From Gammaproteobacteria bacterium (GTDB lineage Bacteria; Pseudomonadota; Gammaproteobacteria; SZUA-229), in contig JAOUPA010000114.1 in assembly GCA_029880105.1 (NCBI GenBank), forward strand, positions 1-5,984: DNA of 5,984 nucleotides. Direction: 5' to 3'. Below, in pieces: positions 1 to 5,464 of the stretch (positions within the stretch are counted from its first letter, which is position 1; the number at the start of each line of letters is the position of its first letter). The notes under the pieces were generated by a model that saw only the letters and a program-made list of their open reading frames with translations, did no database searches and had not been told where the DNA came from. A program made the position numbers and the translations under genes.

Positions 1-98
1 GGTTTCTGTTCGCAGTTAATGCATCCAGATCGTCGCACGATTCTATCCTAAACTATCATTAACTGTATTTTTCCTGATAACCCTGTAGATTTTTCTGC
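1..98. other. Left-edge stretch without a recognisable gene
   Basis: No coding region can be supported here. Two forward frames are open from the left edge and close at stops at 49-51 and 60-62, so the last 16 to 19 codons of an upstream gene could lie here, but nothing in those residues is recognisable. The DNA becomes AT-rich towards the promoter, with short T runs around 67-72 and 90-94. I see no hairpin followed by a T run that would end an upstream transcript. Confidence 0.4.
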
Positions 99-109
99 TT
101 GAAATTCAA
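99..109. promoter_or_regulatory. Palindrome overlapping the -35 box, possible operator
   Basis: TTGAA-A-TTCAA is a perfect 5-bp dyad around a single central base, and it contains the whole -35 hexamer. A protein bound here would compete with RNA polymerase, so it is a candidate repressor site. Short palindromes of this size arise by chance in AT-rich DNA, so support is limited. Confidence 0.3.
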
Positions 110-128
110 TCCTATTCGGTTATATAAT
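99..128 (+). promoter_or_regulatory. Sigma70-type promoter for the cluster
   Basis: TTGAAA at 99-104 matches the -35 consensus at five of six bases. TATAAT at 123-128 is a perfect -10 box, and the spacer is 18 bp. The upstream DNA is AT-rich. Transcription would start near 134-136, giving an untranslated leader of roughly 200 nt before the first gene. This is the best promoter-like pair I found in front of the cluster. The sequence match is direct, while activity is inferred. Confidence 0.7.
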
Positions 129-189
129 CATTCAAAGCAAGTGTTCCTGGTACTCATTATCGGTAATCCTGCTACAAATGACCTCAAAC

Positions 190-220
190 TAAAAAGCTTT
201 AACTTCCTGAAAGCTTTTTA
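190..220. repeat. Perfect inverted repeat (11-bp arms, 9-nt loop) in the leader
   Basis: TAAAAAGCTTT at 190-200 is the exact reverse complement of AAAGCTTTTTA at 210-220, with a loop at 201-209. Each arm holds the 8-bp palindrome AAAGCTTT (193-200 and 210-217), 17 bp apart. In RNA this forms a mostly A-U hairpin. The A run on the left and T run on the right resemble a weak bidirectional terminator or attenuator, but there are only two G-C pairs. A protein-binding site is equally possible. Confidence 0.6.
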
Positions 221-244
221 AATTCTCAAAAAGATAAAACAACG

Positions 245-272
245 ACTTAAGTATTTTATTTAATACTTAAGT
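245..272. repeat. Perfect inverted repeat (11-bp arms, 6-nt loop), possible operator or leader hairpin
   Basis: ACTTAAGTATT at 245-255 is the exact reverse complement of AATACTTAAGT at 262-272, around a 6-base T/A loop. Each arm carries the 8-bp palindrome ACTTAAGT. The two copies begin at 245 and 265, exactly 20 bp or about two helical turns apart, as expected for two protein dimers on the same face of the DNA. A T-rich run follows only 11 bases later (284-288), too far for a standard terminator. The repeat lies about 60 bases before the first gene. Confidence 0.6.
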
Positions 273-321
273 GCATCTTATTGTTTTTAGCCACTATCAG
301 TCCGCAAGCTGGTTAGTTGGC

Positions 322-326
322 AGAGG
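322..326 (+). promoter_or_regulatory. Ribosome binding site that selects the TTG start at 335
   Basis: AGAGG lies 8 bases upstream of the TTG at 335-337, which is good Shine-Dalgarno spacing. It lies inside the reading frame of the longer alternative that begins at TTG 317, and that alternative has no purine-rich site in front of it. This favours the shorter start. Confidence 0.6.
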
Positions 327-334
327 TTATCGTT

Positions 335-3300
335 TTGAGAAGCTATCTAATATCAGTACGGTATATTCTAATTGGCGGCATCATCAATCTGGCAACGGTC
401 GGCACTGCCTATTCCATTGAATTAATTCGATCGGTCACCATAGGTGCCACTGACACCGCTTTAGATGGCCAGGACTTAATCGTCAATGGCAGCACACTAA
501 CCATTGATGGATCACATCAATTCAACTCAATACAACTGATCAATGGAGCAGTTCTAACACACTCTCTCTCCCCTGCTACCCAGTTAGAGTTAACTAGCAA
601 TACAATCTTTATCGACGCCAGTTCCAGTATTGACATATCTGGCAAAGGCCATTTACCCAACTCAGCGGTTACAGGAGCATCAGGTGGTAGTTATGGTGGC
701 CGTGGCGGCGTTTATGAAACAAATGGCACCACCAATCCTGTATTCGGCAGCGCAACACTACCCACTGATTTTGGTATTGGTGGTATCGGCAGTGCAGGTA
801 AAACATACGGCGGTGGCTCGATCAAATTAACCACCAGTACACTGACGCTAAATGGGCACATCACCGCTAATGGACAAAACTTTAATACCTTTTTCTCATC
901 GCAGGGAGGAGGTAGTGGCGGCTCTATATTGATTAATGCTGGCACACTAGAAGGAACGGGTACAATAGAAGCCAGTGGTGGATCTGGCTTTACCTTCTAT
1001 GGCGGTGGTGGCGGTGGCGGTGGACGTATTGCCGTTTATTACGATACCAGCACATTCGATTTGCAGAACAACATTATCAACCTCGGTGGTGTCTGCAAAC
1101 CACTTTTTGGTGAGTACGGACAGAACGGCTCTATTTATATTGAAAAAGTTACTGCAGCAAACCAGCCACCTGTGGTCAGTACCGGCAATGCCCTCGCCGT
1201 CAAAGAACAGACCAGCGTTACTCTGGCAGGCAGTGCCACAGATGTCGATGGCGTTATCAGCCGCTACTTCTGGACACAGTTATCTGGCCCGGCCGTAAAC
1301 ATAATCAACGCCAATACAGCCACTGCCAGTTTCATTGCGCCCATCGTTTTATCCCAGAATAGCCCGACGATTCTACAATTTCGTATGACCGCAGTTGATG
1401 ATCAAGGAGCAAGCTCAAGTGCCGAAACCAGTATCGGTGTATTCGCCATTAATACGTTACCAATATCTAATGCAGGCACAGATTTCACAGTAAACGAAGC
1501 AAGCATAGCTACATTAAAAGGCTCAGGCAGTGACAGCGACGGCAGTATCATTCGATACCAATGGACACAGACTAGCGGGTCAACTGTAACACTGAGCAAT
1601 AACTCAAGCGCAAGTGCAACATTTACTACACCTGTACTAAAAACTTCCGAACAGCTAGGCTTCCGACTCACCGTCACCGATAATGAATTAGGAATTCACA
1701 GTGACGATATCATCATCACAGTCAACCCAGTCAATATCATGCCTGTCGCACGAATTATTCACATCAATACTATCGATGAAAATACTTTGGCCCAACTAAA
1801 CGGTTATACATCAAGCGATAGCGACGGCAGCATCATTAAATATCAATGGACACAAGTAAGTGGCCCTGCAGTGATCCTGTCCAATACTACGCAGGCCATT
1901 GCCAGCTTTATCACGCCACTGGTCTATCAGAACACTGCCATGAGCTTCCGTCTTACAATCACAGATGATGAAGGTGGCACATCATCAAGCATCACCCAAT
2001 TCACCGTATTGAATGTCAATCCCGATGATGACATCGACGGCATGCTGGATACCTGGGAAATGCTGTTCTTCAATACACTGACACATGATGGTACAGCCGA
2101 CACTGACGGTGATGGCGCCACCGATCTTGAGGAATATAATTTCGGCACCGATCCGACCGCTGAACAGCAGCCGGCACAGCCTGAAATTGTTACGCCTGAC
2201 GATACTGAAGTTAGCTCACAACAACCTGAGCTGATCCTAACAAATCCAAAACAGCACACAGGGTTCCCGGTGAGTTATGAATTTGAAGTCTATCAGGACG
2301 CAACCATGACTAACCTTGTTACGTCTGCCAGAGCTGCAAATCTAAACTGGATCGTCGATACAATATTGTCAGATAACACCGTGTATTACTGGCGCGCACG
2401 TGCTGTCGGAGCAACTTTGTATAGCGCATGGGTCAGCAGCCAGTTCTTTGTCAATATCGCCAATGACGCACCTGGAAGTTTTAATATTAGCTCTCCACGG
2501 GATGGGGTCTGGGTATCTAGCTTCACCCCGGTGCTGTCAGTGACCAATAGCGTAGATATTGACGGTGACGCCCTCAGTTACACATTTGAAATTTATGCTG
2601 ATAACAATTTAGTCGCAGCATCTGATAGCCTATTACCCGGCAGCAATGGCACCACTTCGTGGACTGTAAATATTCCGCTACTGGAAAATAATTTATATCA
2701 CTGGCGCGCCATTGCTACTGACGAACATGGCCTGAGCACAATCAGTAGTAGCGAACCGGTAATCTTTATCAATACGATTAATGATACACCGAGCATACCA
2801 GTAACATATGCCCCTGCCGACGCCAGTGAAATTACGACCCTTTATGCTGACCTGCATGTTAACAACTCTATCGACCCCGAAGGATCAGCCGTTTATTACC
2901 TGTTCGAGTTGGATAAGGTCAACACATTCGACAGCAGCAGCAAACTAAGCTCAGACGCAATAGCGGAAACATCAGTAACAACAGGCTGGTCAGTTAATGG
3001 CTTAGATGACAATACCTGGTATTACTGGCGCACAAAAACCAGTGACGGCCTTGCTGAAAGTGCCTGGTCGAATGGTCGATTCTTCGTTAACCAGTTTAAT
3101 GATGCGCCTGGTATAACCGCAGCACTCAACCCCGGTGACAATGCATGGACAGGTAACTTACAGCCAACGCTGGAGGTCTATCCCGCCATTGATATTGATG
3201 GTGATACATTGAGTTATGAATTCAATATCTATAATGCAGATCCAGCAACCTCCGAAGCTATAGTAATCGCTACTGGCATCAGTGAAAGTCCCTTCTGGCA

Positions 3301-4120
3301 GATTAGTACACCGCTCATGGAAAGTGGTTATTACTACTGGCATGCTCGTGCTATAGATGAACACGGACTCGCTGGCGACTGGGGGAGGCCTGTCATGTTC
3401 TTTGCTGATAATGACGGTATCAATGACACCCCCACCATCCAGATTAAGAAAGTCGTCATTGATAATGATGACAGTGACAAGGATGATGATAACGACGAAG
3501 AACACAACAACATAGAAAATTCACTCGTCGAAATTAACTGGAGCGATTACGACCCTGATAGCAACGCTAGTATTAGCTTGTACTACGATACAGACCAGAG
3601 TGGTGAAGATGGTACACTGATTACGTTCGACATTATTGAAGACCCTGATGGCGACTCTGATCGTTATCTCTGGGATATCAGCCAGATTCCAGCAGGCGTC
3701 TATTATATTTACGCCATCATTGATGATGGTAATAGTTCATCAATCGATTACTCAGACAACGCCATTGTTATCGGCGATGGTGGTGGCATGCCTTATATGG
3801 CATTCAAAACACCTGAAACAGAAAATGACGGCAAGAGAAATCAACGTGCGATGATTGCCTGGCGTGATCTTGACAGTAACAGTAATGCAAGCATTAGCCT
3901 TTATTATGATAATGACAATACCGGCTTTGATGGCACCCTGATCGCAAATGGATTTGCAGAAGATAGTAATGGCAATGATGATCACTTTCTCTGGGATATC
4001 TCAACTATTGATGAGGGCCGCTATTATATCTACGGTATCATTTCCGATGAGACCCACAGCTATCGTGTTTATTCTGATCAGCCATTAACTGTTGAACACC
4101 ATGGTCGAAACGAACACTAA
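335..4120 (+). CDS. Giant secreted multidomain surface protein (PKD-like, calcium-binding and Fn3-like repeats)
   Basis: This encodes a 1,261-residue exported protein, probably adhesin-like or structural at the cell surface. No catalytic motif is visible. The start is taken as TTG 335 because AGAGG lies 8 bases upstream; TTG 317 would add six residues. Residues 1-25 or 1-27 form a signal peptide (basic start, hydrophobic core, likely cut after GTA or AYS). Then come a beta-rich head (about 28-102), a glycine-rich region (103-235), three PKD-like domains of the K319L type (276-561), a DxDxDG calcium-binding segment (562-607), four fibronectin-III-like repeats (608-1029) and two C-terminal modules (1030-1261). 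Only one cysteine was seen (C254). There is no LPXTG, PEP-CTERM-like tail, lipobox or autotransporter barrel, so how it crosses or attaches to the outer membrane is unexplained. The next gene, 2 bp downstream, encodes an outer-membrane barrel that may assist. The domain calls rest on motif reading and the function is inferred. Confidence 0.85.
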   Translation: MRSYLISVRYILIGGIINLATVGTAYSIELIRSVTIGATDTALDGQDLIVNGSTLTIDGSHQFNSIQLINGAVLTHSLSPATQLELTSNTIFIDASSSIDISGKGHLPNSAVTGASGGSYGGRGGVYETNGTTNPVFGSATLPTDFGIGGIGSAGKTYGGGSIKLTTSTLTLNGHITANGQNFNTFFSSQGGGSGGSILINAGTLEGTGTIEASGGSGFTFYGGGGGGGGRIAVYYDTSTFDLQNNIINLGGVCKPLFGEYGQNGSIYIEKVTAANQPPVVSTGNALAVKEQTSVTLAGSATDVDGVISRYFWTQLSGPAVNIINANTATASFIAPIVLSQNSPTILQFRMTAVDDQGASSSAETSIGVFAINTLPISNAGTDFTVNEASIATLKGSGSDSDGSIIRYQWTQTSGSTVTLSNNSSASATFTTPVLKTSEQLGFRLTVTDNELGIHSDDIIITVNPVNIMPVARIIHINTIDENTLAQLNGYTSSDSDGSIIKYQWTQVSGPAVILSNTTQAIASFITPLVYQNTAMSFRLTITDDEGGTSSSITQFTVLNVNPDDDIDGMLDTWEMLFFNTLTHDGTADTDGDGATDLEEYNFGTDPTAEQQPAQPEIVTPDDTEVSSQQPELILTNPKQHTGFPVSYEFEVYQDATMTNLVTSARAANLNWIVDTILSDNTVYYWRARAVGATLYSAWVSSQFFVNIANDAPGSFNISSPRDGVWVSSFTPVLSVTNSVDIDGDALSYTFEIYADNNLVAASDSLLPGSNGTTSWTVNIPLLENNLYHWRAIATDEHGLSTISSSEPVIFINTINDTPSIPVTYAPADASEITTLYADLHVNNSIDPEGSAVYYLFELDKVNTFDSSSKLSSDAIAETSVTTGWSVNGLDDNTWYYWRTKTSDGLAESAWSNGRFFVNQFNDAPGITAALNPGDNAWTGNLQPTLEVYPAIDIDGDTLSYEFNIYNADPATSEAIVIATGISESPFWQISTPLMESGYYYWHARAIDEHGLAGDWGRPVMFFADNDGINDTPTIQIKKVVIDNDDSDKDDDNDEEHNNIENSLVEINWSDYDPDSNASISLYYDTDQSGEDGTLITFDIIEDPDGDSDRYLWDISQIPAGVYYIYAIIDDGNSSSIDYSDNAIVIGDGGGMPYMAFKTPETENDGKRNQRAMIAWRDLDSNSNASISLYYDNDNTGFDGTLIANGFAEDSNGNDDHFLWDISTIDEGRYYIYGIISDETHSYRVYSDQPLTVEHHGRNEH
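641..1039 (+). repeat. Glycine-rich surface-protein region
   Basis: Residues 103-235 of the giant protein are rich in G, S, T and N, with clusters such as SGGSYGGRGG and QGGGSGGSILI. They end in eight consecutive glycines (223-230, bases 1001-1024) followed by RIAVYY. From memory, a polyglycine-RIAVYY signature recurs in very large exported bacterial proteins. Intervening short beta-strand stretches (SIKLTTSTLTLNGHI, GTLEGTGTIEASG) suggest a beta-solenoid-like fold, which is inference. The glycine codons are mixed, so this is not a simple single-codon tract. Confidence 0.65.
1160..2017 (+). repeat. Three tandem PKD-like (K319L-type) domains
   Basis: Domains begin at residues 276, 373 and 467, a period of about 95. 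Each has an opening proline-containing strand (PPVVSTG, LPISNAG, MPVARI) and a central D-x-DG-x-I motif leading to W-T-Q-x-SG. Each then has an A-x-F-x-x-P strand and a closing V/I-T/D-D-x-x-G turn (AVDDQGA, TVTDNELG, TITDDEGG). This is the pattern of PKD domains related to eukaryotic KIAA0319-like proteins, usually rigid extracellular spacers or binding modules. The core of domains 2 and 3 is still similar in DNA (about 35 of 45 bases at 1535-1579 against 1820-1864), so that duplication looks younger than the one giving domain 1. Confidence 0.75.
2018..2155 (+). other. Thrombospondin-type-3-like calcium-binding segment
   Basis: Residues 562-607 contain DDDIDGMLDTWE and, about 20 residues later, DTDGDGATDLEEYNFGTDP. 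The DxDxDG loop followed by an acidic residue and the FGTDP ending is the usual bacterial TSP3-like repeat. It binds calcium and often joins domains of exported proteins. Here it separates the PKD block from the fibronectin-like block, so it probably acts as a calcium-stiffened hinge. Confidence 0.75.
2156..3421 (+). repeat. Four fibronectin-III-like repeats, about 106 residues each
   Basis: Repeats run roughly over residues 608-709, 710-815, 816-921 and 922-1029. The last three boundaries and the end of the block are marked by an ND(A/T)P linker at 710, 816, 922 and 1030. Each repeat has a Y-x-F-E/N-I/V/L-Y/D strand, a W-x-V/I strand, then YYWRA-like and W-S or G-D-W motifs, ending in FFVN, FIN or FFAD. 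Repeats 2 and 4 keep a DIDGD-A/T-LSY motif and a DEHGL turn. Repeat 3 has DPEGSAVYY instead, and repeat 1 has neither. These modules usually act as extended spacers or ligand-binding units outside the cell. The assignment as Fn3-like rests on motif pattern only. Confidence 0.7.
3422..4120 (+). repeat. Duplicated C-terminal module with an acidic insert
   Basis: Residues 1030-1147 and about 1152-1261 are two copies of one module. Shared features are an I/A-x-W strand, SNASISLYYD, a D-GTLI turn, a D-x-LWDIS motif and YYIY-A/G-II-D/S-D. The first copy carries an insert of almost only D, N, E, K and S at residues 1043-1059 (bases 3461-3511), which could bind calcium or be flexible. At DNA level the copies have drifted at third positions, so the duplication is old. 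I do not recognise a named family. The module ends the protein, where an export or anchoring signal would be expected. Confidence 0.65.
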
Positions 4121-4122
4121 CC

Positions 4123-5433
4123 ATGCAGCAGAAAATAGCACTCATACTTACCGTGATTTATTCCAGCAGTAGTTTAGCCGGTATCGATATTGGCCGGCTC
4201 AAGCAGTTATTTGATTCCGGAAATAGCCAGGCAGCATATGATTATGCACTCACCGAACGGTCAGACAATGAAGGCGACCCTGTTTTTGATTATTACTATG
4301 GCACGGCCGCCATTGATATAGGCCAGAGTAGCGAAGGTGTTTTTGCACTGGAACGTGTCCTGGTTTCACAGCCAAATAATCACGCCGCCCGACTCGAGCT
4401 GGCCCGCGGTTATTTTATTCTCCAGGAATACGCACGATCACGCGCAGAGTTCGATATCGTGCTGAAATACAATCCGCCCGAATCTGTGCGCGAAAAAATT
4501 TATTACTATCTCGACAGCATTCGCCTGCAGGAAGACAGATATCAAACCACATCAACAGCCTACGTTGAACTAGGTTTTGGTACCGATTCAAACATTAACA
4601 GCGGTCCGAGCAATCCAACTATTATTTTTCTCGGACAAACGGGGCAACTCAACTCCGCAGCACTGGAACAGAATGACCGTGTCACCCGGTTCAGGGCAAA
4701 TTATGGTATCAGCACACCAGTGACAGCAAAATTATCTTTTAACGCGAGCATCAATATCAGCTTGAACCAAAATAGCGACCACAGCGAACTAGACACTCGC
4801 ACTCTTACCGAGTCTGCCGGCCTACGGCTACTGCATGCCCAGGACAGCTATTCAATAGATCTGATCGCGCAGCAATTTGCTATTGATACTAAAGATTATC
4901 GCCAACTGACTGGCATCAACACCAACTTGAGCAGACACCTCTCACAACTGTCGACGATACAGGCATTTCTACAGTTTTCCAGGCAGGCCTTCAATGAACA
5001 GGAAGTGCGCAATGTAGACACCAGCACCCTTGGCATTGGTTTTACTCGCCGCTTCAAAACTACATTATCACCGGTGCTATTTGCCAGCACATATATTGCT
5101 CAGGACAATCCGGAGCGAAGTAGTGATATCGCCAGACAGATTGCAGAGCGTGACTATTATGGCGCACGTGTTGGCACTATGTTAAGCACTTCAGCCAGGA
5201 CATCGGGCCAATTTTCCATTAACTACCAGAGCAGCCAATATGGACTTGAAGACATCAATGGCATTCTAAGAGAAGACGATCTCAGCAGCGCAGAATTTAA
5301 TTTCACCTGGCTGCTATCTCGCAACTGGAGCCTGCTCGCAGATGCCAGTTTTATACAAAATGATTCCAGTAACACCCTAAATGCATATGATCGGAAACAG
5401 TTCAGCGTTTCTCTTCACTATGAAATGAAATGA
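4123..5433 (+). CDS. TPR plus outer-membrane beta-barrel protein, Slam/DUF560-like
   Basis: This 436-residue protein starts with a signal peptide (MQQKIALILTVIYSSSSLA, likely cut after A19). Residues 24-133 are helical TPR-like repeats with typical spacing of small and aromatic residues (FDYYYGTAAIDIGQ, AARLELARGYFILQEYARS), expected in the periplasm. From Y147 onward, beginning YVELGFGTDSNINSG, about 290 residues show alternating polar and apolar strands of an outer-membrane barrel. This layout and the GFGTDSNIN motif resemble the DUF560/Slam family, whose proven members move lipoproteins or hemophores to the surface; other TPR-barrel proteins of unknown role look similar. No cysteine was seen. 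The final strand, FSVSLHYEMK, lacks the usual terminal F or W. The ATG is 2 bases after the previous stop with no clear Shine-Dalgarno site, suggesting translational coupling. A role in exporting or displaying the upstream protein is inference. Confidence 0.75.
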   Translation: MQQKIALILTVIYSSSSLAGIDIGRLKQLFDSGNSQAAYDYALTERSDNEGDPVFDYYYGTAAIDIGQSSEGVFALERVLVSQPNNHAARLELARGYFILQEYARSRAEFDIVLKYNPPESVREKIYYYLDSIRLQEDRYQTTSTAYVELGFGTDSNINSGPSNPTIIFLGQTGQLNSAALEQNDRVTRFRANYGISTPVTAKLSFNASINISLNQNSDHSELDTRTLTESAGLRLLHAQDSYSIDLIAQQFAIDTKDYRQLTGINTNLSRHLSQLSTIQAFLQFSRQAFNEQEVRNVDTSTLGIGFTRRFKTTLSPVLFASTYIAQDNPERSSDIARQIAERDYYGARVGTMLSTSARTSGQFSINYQSSQYGLEDINGILREDDLSSAEFNFTWLLSRNWSLLADASFIQNDSSNTLNAYDRKQFSVSLHYEMK

Positions 5434-5451
5434 CACCCTTAAATACATTTT

Positions 5452-5457
5452 TGAGGA
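5452..5457 (+). promoter_or_regulatory. Ribosome binding site of the FecR-domain gene
   Basis: TGAGGA lies in the 31-base gap after the barrel gene and ends 7 bases before the ATG at 5465. It is the strongest Shine-Dalgarno match in the window and fixes the start. The gap holds no hairpin or promoter that I can see, so this gene is probably read from the same transcript. Confidence 0.65.
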
Positions 5458-5464
5458 TTAAATC

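Noticed and set aside
1..62. C-terminal end of an upstream gene
   Set aside because: Two frames are open from the edge but only 16 to 19 codons are visible and neither shows a recognisable motif.
141..221. 26-codon frame starting at GTG 141 whose stop lies in the right arm of the first leader hairpin
   Set aside because: It would begin only a few bases after the predicted transcript start, with no ribosome binding site and no run of regulatory codons, so a leader peptide is not supported.
245..288. Second leader hairpin plus T-rich run as a rho-independent terminator
   Set aside because: The stem is almost all A-T pairs and the T run begins 11 bases after the stem, so it does not fit a normal terminator.
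1001..1024. Glycine codon tract as a phase-variable simple repeat
   Set aside because: The codons are mixed GGC, GGT and GGA. Length changes by whole codons would keep the frame, so on/off switching is unlikely.
975..1298. Forward open frame of 107 codons in another frame
   Set aside because: It lies entirely inside the giant gene, which has clear domain motifs there. The frame has no signal, ribosome site or recognisable product.
1927..2259. Reverse-strand open frame of 110 codons
   Set aside because: The serine- and valine-rich translation lies opposite a well-supported coding region with PKD and TSP3 motifs, so it is a shadow frame.
3158..3505. Reverse-strand open frame of 115 codons opposite the giant gene
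   Set aside because: Its isoleucine- and valine-rich product reflects the GAT/AAT codons of the acidic Asp/Asn region on the other strand. There is no ribosome site and no family resemblance.
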